In this document: positions 9,167-16,573 of the stretch, piece after piece
Position numbering within the stretch: the first letter of the stretch is position 1
Layout of the letters: each line of letters opens with the position of its first letter
Assembly: GCF_013315815.1 (NCBI RefSeq)
Contig: NZ_CP046051.1
Span: 434,001 to 498,000 of the forward strand
Direction: 5' to 3'
Source: Caproicibacterium lactatifermentans
GTDB taxonomy: Bacteria; Bacillota; Clostridia; Oscillospirales; Acutalibacteraceae
DNA: 64,000 nt
The notes under the pieces: model-generated
Told to the model about the DNA's origin: nothing
Database searches by the model: none
Seen by the model: only the letters and a program-made list of their open reading frames with translations
Program-made: the position numbers and the translations under genes

Positions 9167-10096
9167 ATGACTCTAGCATCACTTGTCCTGATTATCATTC
9201 TGGTTTTGGTCCTTTTAGTCATTGTTTCCAACATCAAGATTGTGCCGCAGGCCCACTCTTATGTGGTGGAACGTCTGGGTGCCTTCCACGCTGACTGGCG
9301 CACCGGTCTGCATCTTAAGATTCCGTTTATTGAAAAGGTTTCTAAAAAAGTGTCCCTGAAGGAACAGGTTGTCGACTTCCCACCACAGCCGGTTATCACA
9401 AAGGATAACGTTACTATGCAGATAGACACCGTTATCTATTTTCAGGTGACAGACCCAAAGCTGTACACTTATGGTGTGGAACACCCGCTGTCCGCGATTG
9501 AAAACCTTTCTGCCACCACCCTGCGCAACATTATTGGTGACTTGGAGCTGGACCACACGCTGACCAGCCGCGACTACATCAATACGAAGATTCGGACCAT
9601 TCTGGACGAGGCAACGGATGCATGGGGCATTAAGGTTAACCGTGTGGAACTGAAAAACATCCTGCCGCCAAAGGAAATCCAGGACAGCATGGAGAAACAG
9701 ATGAAGGCCGAACGTGGGCGCCGTGCCCAGATTCTGGAGGCCGAAGGCCATAAGCAGAGCGCTATTCTGGTGGCTGAAGGTGAAAAAGAAAGTACCATCC
9801 TGCGTGCGGATGCCAAGAAGGAATCCATGATTCGGGAGGCACAGGGCCAGGCGGAGGCTGTGCGTGAAGTACAGAGCGCCTATGCCGACGCGCTGAAGCT
9901 GCTGACAGAGGCCAATCCGAGTGACCGTGTCATTGCGCTGAAGAGCCTGGAAGCTTTCCAGAAAGCAGCTGACGGCAAGGCTACTAAAATTATCATTCCG
10001 TCCGAGATACAGGGTCTTGCGGGTCTTGCGACGTCCCTAAAAGAACTGATCACGGACCCGAAGGATGACCAAAACAACGCACCCGCGGCAAAGTAG
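9167..10096 (+). CDS. SPFH-domain (stomatin/prohibitin-like) membrane protein
   Basis: A 309-residue protein with one N-terminal membrane helix (about 3-25, SLVLIIILVLVLLVIVSN), then the SPFH/Band-7 domain (VPQAHSYVVERLGAFH... to VNRVELKNILPPKEIQ) and a long helical region (about 165-265) of EAEG/AEGEKES repeats. It belongs to the HflK/QmcA/stomatin group and probably forms large membrane assemblies with the preceding NfeD-like protein. An AGGAGAG site precedes the ATG. Confidence 0.92.
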   Translation: MTLASLVLIIILVLVLLVIVSNIKIVPQAHSYVVERLGAFHADWRTGLHLKIPFIEKVSKKVSLKEQVVDFPPQPVITKDNVTMQIDTVIYFQVTDPKLYTYGVEHPLSAIENLSATTLRNIIGDLELDHTLTSRDYINTKIRTILDEATDAWGIKVNRVELKNILPPKEIQDSMEKQMKAERGRRAQILEAEGHKQSAILVAEGEKESTILRADAKKESMIREAQGQAEAVREVQSAYADALKLLTEANPSDRVIALKSLEAFQKAADGKATKIIIPSEIQGLAGLATSLKELITDPKDDQNNAPAAK

Positions 10097-10129
10097 AATA
10101 GAATTTTTCGTGAAAAAGCAAGACGAACC

Positions 10130-10158
10130 TTGCAATTATGCACGTTTTCCCCTACAAT
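10130..10158 (+). promoter_or_regulatory. Promoter of the purine operon
   Basis: TTGCAA 10130-10135, 17-base spacer, TACAAT 10153-10158. It starts a leader of about 145 bases before purE. Confidence 0.8.
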
Positions 10159-10192
10159 AGAGGTATTCTACAGGCAGGGGGGCGGAAAACAG

Positions 10193-10282
10193 ATGCATCA
10201 TCTTTTTTCAGGTTCGCCTGCTTTTCTTTCAAATAGACTGTACCGGTGGCGGCACAGCCTATTTTTCTTTTTATTTTATTAA
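10193..10282 (+). CDS. Candidate 29-codon leader ORF upstream of purE
   Basis: ATG 10193 follows a GGGGGGCGG site by about 8 bases and reads 29 codons to TAA 10280-10282, beginning MHHLFSGSPAF and ending in a Leu/Phe-rich tail encoded by the T-tract of the leader hairpin. No obvious amino-acid bias points to a sensed amino acid. The reading frame could be chance; its placement between promoter and purE and its good ribosome site are the reasons for listing it. Confidence 0.35.
   Translation: MHHLFSGSPAFLSNRLYRWRHSLFFFLFY
10238..10272 (+). terminator. Terminator-like hairpin (attenuator candidate) in purE leader
   Basis: CTGTACC (10238-10244) pairs with GGCACAG (10251-10257) with one A-C mismatch and loop GGTGGC, followed by CCTATTTTTCTTTTTA. 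A second longer hairpin at 10174-10221 (GCAGG/CCTGC, GAAAA/TTTTC, AGATG/CATCT) encloses the leader-ORF start. Confidence 0.55.
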
Positions 10283-10307
10283 ATTGATATGGGAGTGATT
10301 GATTACC

Positions 10308-10811
10308 ATGGCAACAAAAAAAGTAGCGGTCATTATGGGCAGCGACAGCGATTTTCCCACTGTCAGCAAGGCAATCGTCAAGCTGAAAGAACTGGACATT
10401 CCCTGTGAGGCGCATGTGATGAGTGCGCACCGTACCCCGGACGCAGCCATTGCTTTTGCACGCGGCGCAAAAGCGGCGAGCTTTGGCGTGATTATCGCGG
10501 CGGCCGGCATGGCGGCGCACCTTGCGGGCATTCTGGCAGCCAACACGACACTGCCGGTCATCGGCATTCCCATGAAGTCTTCAAACCTCGGCGGTATGGA
10601 AGCACTGCTGGCCACTGTACAGATGCCCAGCGGCATTCCAGTTGCAACGGTCGCCATTGACGGTGCTGTAAATGCGGCGATTCTTGCCGCGCAGATTCTG
10701 GCGCTTTCGGACGATGCGCTGGCGGGCAAGCTGCAGCAGGCCAAGAAGGATATGGCGGCTGGTGTTGCCAAAAAAGATGCAGCTGTTCAAGAGAAAGTAA
10801 AGGAACTGTAA
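10308..10811 (+). CDS. purE: N5-CAIR mutase, PurE class I
   Basis: A 167-residue enzyme converting N5-carboxyaminoimidazole ribonucleotide to CAIR in purine synthesis. Conserved segments are VAVIMGSDSDFPT, SAHRTPD, IAAAGMAAHLAG and PVIGIPM. ATG 10308 is chosen: a GGGAGTGA site lies about 10 bases upstream, whereas an in-frame TTG at 10299 is too close to it. First gene of a six-gene purine cluster; no purK is seen in the window. Confidence 0.96.
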   Translation: MATKKVAVIMGSDSDFPTVSKAIVKLKELDIPCEAHVMSAHRTPDAAIAFARGAKAASFGVIIAAAGMAAHLAGILAANTTLPVIGIPMKSSNLGGMEALLATVQMPSGIPVATVAIDGAVNAAILAAQILALSDDALAGKLQQAKKDMAAGVAKKDAAVQEKVKEL

Positions 10812-10877
10812 GCCGTTTTTCTGTTCTGTGCCGCCGCCCGGCCGGGAAGGCGGACAGAGGACCCATGGAGGGGACAA

Positions 10878-11921
10878 ATGAATCAAAATAGTTACAGTGA
10901 CAGCTACCGGCAGGCCGGTGTGGACGTGACGGCGGGCTACAAATCCGTAGAACTGATGAAGCAGTATGTTGCCCGCACCCTTACGCCAGGTGTTGTTTCG
11001 GGTATCGGCGGTTTTGGAGGACTGTTCCAGCCAGACCTTTCCGGCATGCAGGAACCGGTGCTGGTCAGCGGCACGGACGGCGTGGGCACCAAACTGAAGG
11101 TCGCGTTCCTGATGGACAAGCACGACACCGTTGGTATTGACTGCGTAGCGATGTGTGTGAATGACGTCATTTGCTGCGGCGCGCAGCCACTGTTCTTCTT
11201 AGACTATATCGCTACGGGGAAAAACATTCCGGAAAAGACCGCGGCCATCGTCAGCGGCGTAGCAGAGGGCTGTGTGCAGTCCGGCAGCGCCTTGATTGGC
11301 GGCGAAACAGCAGAACATCCCGACCTGATGCCGGAGGATGAGTACGATTTGGCGGGCTTCTCCGTTGGAATCGTGGACAAGGCGAAAATCATAGACGGCA
11401 GCAAGGTGAAACCGGGCGATGCACTGATTGGCCTTGCTTCCAGCGGCGTGCATTCCAACGGCTTTTCCCTGGTGCGCCGTGTACTGCACCTGACGGACAG
11501 CGCCGCAGCACAGCGCCGTGTGCCGGAACTCGGCGGAACCTTGGGCGAAACTCTGCTTACCCCGACACGCATTTATGTAAAATCCATGCAGAAGCTAATG
11601 CAGGCAGTGGAAGTAAAGGCTGTGTCCCATGTGACAGGCGGCGGCTTTTACGAAAATATCCCGCGCATGCTGCACCCCGGCCTGACGGCAAAGATTGAAC
11701 TTGGCTCCTTTGCAAAGCTGCCTATTTTCTCCGTTATCCAGCAGGCGGGGAAGATTTCTGACCATGATATGTACAATACCTTTAATATGGGCATTGGTAT
11801 GTGCTGCGCCGTGGCAAAGGAAGACGCCCAAAAGGCAGTCACCGTGCTGCAGCAGGCCGGTGAAACTGCTTCGGTTATTGGCGAGATTGTCGCTGGGGAG
11901 GACGGCGTAGTGCTATGCTGA
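10878..11921 (+). CDS. purM: Phosphoribosylformylglycinamidine cyclo-ligase (AIR synthetase)
   Basis: A 347-residue enzyme forming AIR from FGAM with ATP. It has [33 protein letters not shown], the ATP-site segments FFLDYIATG and GGETAEHP, and [21 protein letters not shown] site precedes the ATG. It overlaps purN by seven bases. Full length for the family. Confidence 0.97.
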   Translation: MNQNSYSDSYRQAGVDVTAGYKSVELMKQYVARTLTPGVVSGIGGFGGLFQPDLSGMQEPVLVSGTDGVGTKLKVAFLMDKHDTVGIDCVAMCVNDVICCGAQPLFFLDYIATGKNIPEKTAAIVSGVAEGCVQSGSALIGGETAEHPDLMPEDEYDLAGFSVGIVDKAKIIDGSKVKPGDALIGLASSGVHSNGFSLVRRVLHLTDSAAAQRRVPELGGTLGETLLTPTRIYVKSMQKLMQAVEVKAVSHVTGGGFYENIPRMLHPGLTAKIELGSFAKLPIFSVIQQAGKISDHDMYNTFNMGIGMCCAVAKEDAQKAVTVLQQAGETASVIGEIVAGEDGVVLC

Positions 11922-12553
11922 ACATTGCTGTGCTGGTTTCCGGCGGCGGTACCAACCTGCAGGCCCTTATCAACGCGCAGGACCGCGGAGAAATTCCGGA
12001 CGGCCGCATTACACTGGTCGTTTCCAGCAATCCCGGCGCGTATGCGCTGCAGCGTGCCGAAAAGGCGAACATCCCGACAACTGTCCTGCGGCGGCGGACT
12101 TTTGCGCGGCAGGAGGACTACGACACAGCCCTATTGCAGGTACTGGACCAAAACCACACCAGTTTGATCATTCTGGCAGGTTTTATGACCATCATCAGTG
12201 AGCAGGTTATCCGTGCGTACCGCAACCGCATCATTAACATTCACCCATCGCTGATTCCCTCTTTCTGCGGGGAGGGCTTTTATGGGCTGCATGTGCATGA
12301 AGCGGCACTGGCACGCGGTGTCAAAGTAACCGGCGCCACCGTTCATTTTGTAAATGAAATTTGTGATGGCGGACCGATTATTTTACAGAAAGCGGTTGCC
12401 GTGCAGTCCGGCGATACACCGGAAATTTTGCAGCGCCGTGTGATGGAACAGGTTGAGTGGAAGCTGCTGCCAAAGGCGGCTGCGCTGTTCTGTGCCGGCC
12501 GGCTGCACGTGACAAACGGAGTCGTAACCATTGACGAGGAGGCAGAAGCATGA
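11915..12553 (+). CDS. purN: Phosphoribosylglycinamide formyltransferase PurN
   Basis: A 212-residue GAR transformylase using 10-formyl-tetrahydrofolate. Visible are [14 protein letters not shown], the folate/catalytic region [17 protein letters not shown] with the essential Asn-His pair, [17 protein letters not shown] and an Asp in that loop. It overlaps purM at its start and the PurO-like gene at its end (ATGA), so the middle of the operon is tightly coupled. Confidence 0.97.
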   Translation: MLNIAVLVSGGGTNLQALINAQDRGEIPDGRITLVVSSNPGAYALQRAEKANIPTTVLRRRTFARQEDYDTALLQVLDQNHTSLIILAGFMTIISEQVIRAYRNRIINIHPSLIPSFCGEGFYGLHVHEAALARGVKVTGATVHFVNEICDGGPIILQKAVAVQSGDTPEILQRRVMEQVEWKLLPKAAALFCAGRLHVTNGVVTIDEEAEA

Positions 12554-13254
12554 AACTGACAGATTTGGCACAGGAGCTTTCTTCCTGCACATATCCCGGC
12601 CGCGGCATCATTCTTGGCCGAAGCGAGGACAACGGCAGCGCGGTCATTGCGTACTTTATTATGGGCCGCAGTGAAAACAGCCGCAACCGTATCTTTGTTC
12701 CGACAGCGGACGGCATTCAGACCAAAGCATTTGACGAAGGCAAAATGACGGACCCGTCCCTCATCATTTATGCACCGGTGCGGCAGTATCAAGATAAAAC
12801 CATCGTGACAAACGGCGACCAGACTGATACCATCTATGATGTCATGCAGGCGGGCCGCTGCTACCGCCACGCACTGCTGCAGCGCACGTTTGAGCCGGAC
12901 AGCCCCAACTTCACCCCGCGTATCAGCGGTGTTGTAAAGCCGAACGGTGGTTTTAACCTGTCCATTTTGAAAAGCGACAACGGCGACAAAGACAATACAC
13001 TGCGGTATTTCTATGAGTATGAAAGCTGCCGCGCGGGACAGGGACGTTATATCCACACCTACCTCGGTGATGGCAGCCCGCTGCCTAGCTTCGATGGAGA
13101 ACCGACACTGGTTACGATACCGGGAAATCTGGAAACTTTCACCCGCACCGTATGGGACAACCTGAACAGTGACAATAAAGTTTCCCTATATACCTGCTTT
13201 ATCGATTTACAGACCGGCAAGCATACTTCTAAAATCGTCAATAGAAATGTTTGA
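12550..13254 (+). CDS. purO: PurO-type IMP cyclohydrolase
   Basis: A 234-residue protein resembling the archaeal-type IMP cyclohydrolase (PF07826), which closes FAICAR to IMP. Recognisable segments are YPGRGIILG, AYFIMGRSENSRNR, PVRQYQDKTIVTNGDQTD and TPRISGVV. It stands directly before a formyltransferase that lacks a cyclohydrolase domain, so together the two replace bifunctional PurH. The gene symbol is by analogy with the archaeal protein. Confidence 0.85.
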   Translation: MKLTDLAQELSSCTYPGRGIILGRSEDNGSAVIAYFIMGRSENSRNRIFVPTADGIQTKAFDEGKMTDPSLIIYAPVRQYQDKTIVTNGDQTDTIYDVMQAGRCYRHALLQRTFEPDSPNFTPRISGVVKPNGGFNLSILKSDNGDKDNTLRYFYEYESCRAGQGRYIHTYLGDGSPLPSFDGEPTLVTIPGNLETFTRTVWDNLNSDNKVSLYTCFIDLQTGKHTSKIVNRNV

Positions 13255-13266
13255 GGAGGGCAATGT

Positions 13267-14439
13267 ATGAAAGAACTGGAATTGAAATATGGCTGCAACC
13301 CGAACCAGAAGCCTGCGCGTGTCTTTATACGGCAGGGTGAACTGCCCATTCAAGTATTAAATGGCCGTCCCGGCTATATCAATTTGCTGGACGCACTCAA
13401 CTCTTGGCAGTTGGTGCATGAGCTGAAAACAGCCACCGGCCTTGCCAGTGCCGCCTCTTTCAAGCACGTTAGTCCAGCGGGTGCCGCGGTGGCAACCGAA
13501 CTTTCCGATACATTGAAAAAGATCTATTTTGTAGATGACTTGCAGCTTTCTCCGCTGGCATCAGCCTATGCCGCCGCACGCGGCGCGGACCGGATGTCCT
13601 CCTACGGTGATTGGGCCGCTTTGTCCGATACCTGCGACAAAGAAACCGCTCTGTTTTTAAAGCGGGAAGTGTCCGACGGCGTCATTGCCCCTGGCTACAC
13701 CGATGAGGCTTTGCAGATATTGAAAAAGAAGCGCCGCGGCAGCTACAATGTGGTGCAGATTGACGCTTCTTATGTCCCCGCGGACGTGGAGCAGAAGGAC
13801 GTTTTCGGCGTTACTTTTGAGCAGTGCCGCAATAACTTTAAAATCAACAATGCCCTGCTGGAAAATATTGTGACGGAGCAAAAGGACCTGCCCGAAAGTG
13901 CCAAGCGCGATATGCTCCTTTCTCTTATTACACTGAAGTATACCCAGAGCAACTCGGTCTGCTATGTAAAGGATGGCAAGACGATTGGTGTCGGTGCTGG
14001 CCAGCAGAGCCGTATCCATTGCACCCGTCTTGCCGGTAATAAAGCGGACGTTTGGTGGCTGCGTCAGCACCCGAAGGTGCTTGCCCTGCAGTTTGTGGAC
14101 GGCATTCATCGGCCGGACCGCGACAACACGATTGATAACTATATTTCCAACGAGTGGGAGGACCTGCTGGAAACGGACAACTGGAAGCAGTTTCTGAAAG
14201 TAAAGCCGGAACCGCTGACATGCGAGGAAAAGAAAGAATGGGCGGCGAAGCTTTCCGGTGTAACACTGGGCAGCGACGCTTTCTTCCCCTTTGGCGACAA
14301 CATCGAGCGCGCACACAAAAGCGGCGTGAAGTATGTGGCCGAACCTGGTGGTTCTATCCGTGACGACAATGTCATTGATACCTGCAACAAGTACGGAATG
14401 GTCATGGCGTTCACCGGTATGCGCCTGTTCCACCACTAA
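13267..14439 (+). CDS. purH: Stand-alone AICAR formyltransferase
   Basis: A 390-residue AICAR transformylase, formylating AICAR to FAICAR with 10-formyl-tetrahydrofolate. It contains LKYGCNPNQKPA, the catalytic FKHVSPAGAA, GVGAGQQSRI and SDAFFPFGDNIERA, all from the C-terminal domain of classical PurH; the N-terminal MGS-like cyclohydrolase domain (about 200 residues) is absent. The preceding PurO-like gene supplies that step. GGAGGGC ribosome site before ATG. Confidence 0.92.
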   Translation: MKELELKYGCNPNQKPARVFIRQGELPIQVLNGRPGYINLLDALNSWQLVHELKTATGLASAASFKHVSPAGAAVATELSDTLKKIYFVDDLQLSPLASAYAAARGADRMSSYGDWAALSDTCDKETALFLKREVSDGVIAPGYTDEALQILKKKRRGSYNVVQIDASYVPADVEQKDVFGVTFEQCRNNFKINNALLENIVTEQKDLPESAKRDMLLSLITLKYTQSNSVCYVKDGKTIGVGAGQQSRIHCTRLAGNKADVWWLRQHPKVLALQFVDGIHRPDRDNTIDNYISNEWEDLLETDNWKQFLKVKPEPLTCEEKKEWAAKLSGVTLGSDAFFPFGDNIERAHKSGVKYVAEPGGSIRDDNVIDTCNKYGMVMAFTGMRLFHH

Positions 14440-14466
14440 GAACGGCAGAAGAAGGGGAGCATTGCA

Positions 14467-15729
14467 ATGAAAATTCTGGTAGTCGGCGGCGGCGGCCGAG
14501 AACACGCCGTTATCCGTCAACTGATGGAGAGCCGCCGCGCGGACAAAATTTACTGCGCACCCGGCAACGGCGGCATTGGCTGTGATGCTGAAAACGTGCC
14601 GATTGCAGCGACAGATGTAGCGGGTATGGTGGACTTTGCGAAGAAAAACGATATTGACATGGTGTGTGTCACGCCGGATGACCCGCTGGCGGCGGGTATG
14701 GTCGATGCCTTTACCGAGGCTGGCATTCCAGCTTTTGGCCCGAACCGCGCCGCGGCGCAGATTGAGGCCAGCAAGGTATTCAGTAAGAACCTGATGAAAA
14801 AATATCATATTCCCACAGCGGCGTATGAAGTTTTTGATACACCGGAAAAAACGCTTGCCTATGTTCGGAAACAAAACCGCTATCCGGTCGTTATCAAGGC
14901 GGACGGCCTTGCGCTGGGCAAAGGCGTTATCATTGCGCAGAACTTTGATGAGGCAAAGGATGCCGTGCATACCATCATGGAGGACAAGGTGTTCGGCAAT
15001 TCCGGCAATCAAGTGGTTGTTGAAGAATTCCTGACTGGTCCGGAAGTCAGTGTGTTAGCCTTTGCGGACGGCAAAACGCTGAAGCCAATGGTCAGCAGCA
15101 AGGACCATAAGCGTGCGCTGGATGGAAACAAGGGCAAAAACACCGGCGGAATGGGTACCATTAGCCCGAACCCTTCCTATACCGATGCCATTGCCGACGA
15201 ATGCATGAAGACTATTTTTATGCCGACATTGAAGGCCATGAATGCAGAGGGCCGGCCGTTTAAGGGCTGCCTGTATTTTGGACTGATGCTGACGCCGGAC
15301 GGCCCGAAAGTCATTGAGTACAATTCCCGTTTCGGTGACCCGGAGGCACAGGTTGTGCTGCCACGGTTGAAAACGGACCTTGTCGATATTTTTGAAGCGA
15401 CCATCAACGGCACACTGGATAAAATCGATATTCAGTGGAAAAAGGAAGCCTGCGCCTGTGTCATTATGGCGAGCGGCGGCTATCCGGGCAGCTACAAAAA
15501 AGGACTGGAAATTTCCGGTCTGGACCAGAACGGCCAAGTGGAGGGCGCAATGGTTTATCATGCCGGCACGCTGAAAAAGGACGGAAAGTTTTATACCAAC
15601 GGCGGCCGTGTGCTGGGCGTTACCTGCACCGGAGCCACTTTGGAAGAAGCACTGCAGAAATCTTATACGGCTGTTGCAAAGATTCACTGGGATGGTGTAC
15701 AGTACCGTCATGACATTGGCCACGCCTAA
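14467..15729 (+). CDS. purD: Phosphoribosylamine-glycine ligase
   Basis: A 420-residue ATP-grasp enzyme making GAR. The N domain begins MKILVVGGGGREHAVI with PGNGGI; the ATP-grasp region shows VIKADGLALGKGVII, DHKRALDGNKGKNTGGMG and EYNSRFGDPEAQVVLPRL. Last gene of the operon, followed by a perfect-stem terminator. purF, purC, purL, purQ, purS and purB are not in this window. Confidence 0.97.
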   Translation: MKILVVGGGGREHAVIRQLMESRRADKIYCAPGNGGIGCDAENVPIAATDVAGMVDFAKKNDIDMVCVTPDDPLAAGMVDAFTEAGIPAFGPNRAAAQIEASKVFSKNLMKKYHIPTAAYEVFDTPEKTLAYVRKQNRYPVVIKADGLALGKGVIIAQNFDEAKDAVHTIMEDKVFGNSGNQVVVEEFLTGPEVSVLAFADGKTLKPMVSSKDHKRALDGNKGKNTGGMGTISPNPSYTDAIADECMKTIFMPTLKAMNAEGRPFKGCLYFGLMLTPDGPKVIEYNSRFGDPEAQVVLPRLKTDLVDIFEATINGTLDKIDIQWKKEACACVIMASGGYPGSYKKGLEISGLDQNGQVEGAMVYHAGTLKKDGKFYTNGGRVLGVTCTGATLEEALQKSYTAVAKIHWDGVQYRHDIGHA

Positions 15730-15752
15730 AAACACAATCTAGCCAAGACAGC

Positions 15753-15789
15753 AAAGTCACCGCAGAAACGTTTCTGCGGTGACTTTTTT
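15753..15789 (+). terminator. Intrinsic terminator of the purine operon
   Basis: A perfect inverted repeat, AAGTCACCGCAGAAAC against GTTTCTGCGGTGACTT, then TTTTG. Confidence 0.92.
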
Positions 15790-15809
15790 GTACAAAAGAA
15801 AAAAGAATT

Positions 15810-15856
15810 GCATTAAAGAGCGGCGGCAGAAATTTTCTGCCGCCGCTCTTTAATGC
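15810..15856 (-). terminator. 23-bp perfect inverted repeat between convergent operons
   Basis: The 23-base arm at 15810-15832 is exactly complementary to 15834-15856 around a single T. It lies just downstream of the minus-strand gene ending at 15867 and of the purD terminator. The arms contain AGAGCGGCGGCAG. It probably ends minus-strand transcription, though the T-tract is short. Confidence 0.6.
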
Positions 15857-15866
15857 TTAAATGCGT

Positions 15867-16163
15867 TTATTTTGCCAGTGCACGAGTCAGCCATGCGTCT
15901 GCAATATCCATTGCCAAGTACAGGCCGGACTTTTCACTGTTCTTTACGATTTGTTTGCGGGACTGCATGGCTGGGTCCGTCAGCATCAGCTGTACGGCTA
16001 CTTTGTCAGCCACATCCATGTCCTTTACCTTTTTTGTGCTCTTAATTTCCAGCCGGCAGACATACCGGTCCTTCATGCTGCCATAGTACAGTACATTGCC
16101 GCTGCGCACCAGCGGTTTGCCTTTGTACATGGGGAACTTTGGTTCCGTTTTCTTTTCGCTCAA
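15867..16163 (-). CDS. Small protein of unknown function downstream of ireB
   Basis: A 98-residue, Lys/Met-rich soluble protein starting MSEKKTEPKFPMYKGKPLVR and ending DAWLTRALAK. An AGGAGGCC site lies upstream of its ATG and it follows ireB by 32 bases on the same strand, so it looks like a genuine co-transcribed gene. I do not recognise a family. The usual ireB neighbours ruvX and a DUF1292 gene are absent. Confidence 0.75.
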   Translation of the reverse strand: MSEKKTEPKFPMYKGKPLVRSGNVLYYGSMKDRYVCRLEIKSTKKVKDMDVADKVAVQLMLTDPAMQSRKQIVKNSEKSGLYLAMDIADAWLTRALAK

Positions 16164-16195
16164 TAGGAGGCCTCCTTTTTAGGCGGAAGTTAGGT

Positions 16196-16441
16196 TCAGG
16201 TCTGCAGATAAGATTTTACCAGTACCTGCAAAAGTTCATCTCGGTCGACCTTGCGGATAAGGCTGCGCGCGTTGTTGTGGGTGGTGATATACGTTGGGTC
16301 TTCCGAAAGAATATATCCCACTATTTGGCTGATGGGGTTGTATCCTTTTTCCTGTAAAGCCTGGTATACCGTCGTCATAATTTTTTTAATATCTTCTTCC
16401 CGGTTGCCGCCAATCGAAAAGGTCATGGTCTTATCCTGCAT
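16196..16441 (-). CDS. ireB: IreB-family regulatory phosphoprotein (UPF0297)
   Basis: An 81-residue protein with the strongly conserved [17 protein letters not shown] and [20 protein letters not shown] segments. IreB is phosphorylated by the PASTA kinase IreK/PrkC and modulates cephalosporin tolerance in enterococci (established for that family). The start at 16441 follows GGAGGTGAT; an upstream in-frame ATG at 16474 lies within the promoter region. Confidence 0.92.
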   Translation of the reverse strand: MQDKTMTFSIGGNREEDIKKIMTTVYQALQEKGYNPISQIVGYILSEDPTYITTHNNARSLIRKVDRDELLQVLVKSYLQT

Positions 16442-16465
16442 ACGATCACCTCCTAATATAAAGTT

Positions 16466-16494
16466 ATCATACATCAGAAAGTGGTAAAATGCAA
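16466..16494 (-). promoter_or_regulatory. Promoter of ireB
   Basis: Minus-strand TTGCAT (16494-16489), 17-base spacer, TATGAT (16471-16466), 25 bases from the ireB start. Confidence 0.75.
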
Positions 16495-16573
16495 GGCAGG
16501 AAATGTGAATAATTGGGCATGACTTTTTAAAAAGCAGTGTATTTTTGCGGTTTTTTGGGAAGAAATGTGCATA

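Noticed and set aside
10159..10307. Purine riboswitch upstream of purE
   Set aside because: The conserved three-way junction sequences of the purine aptamer are not seen.
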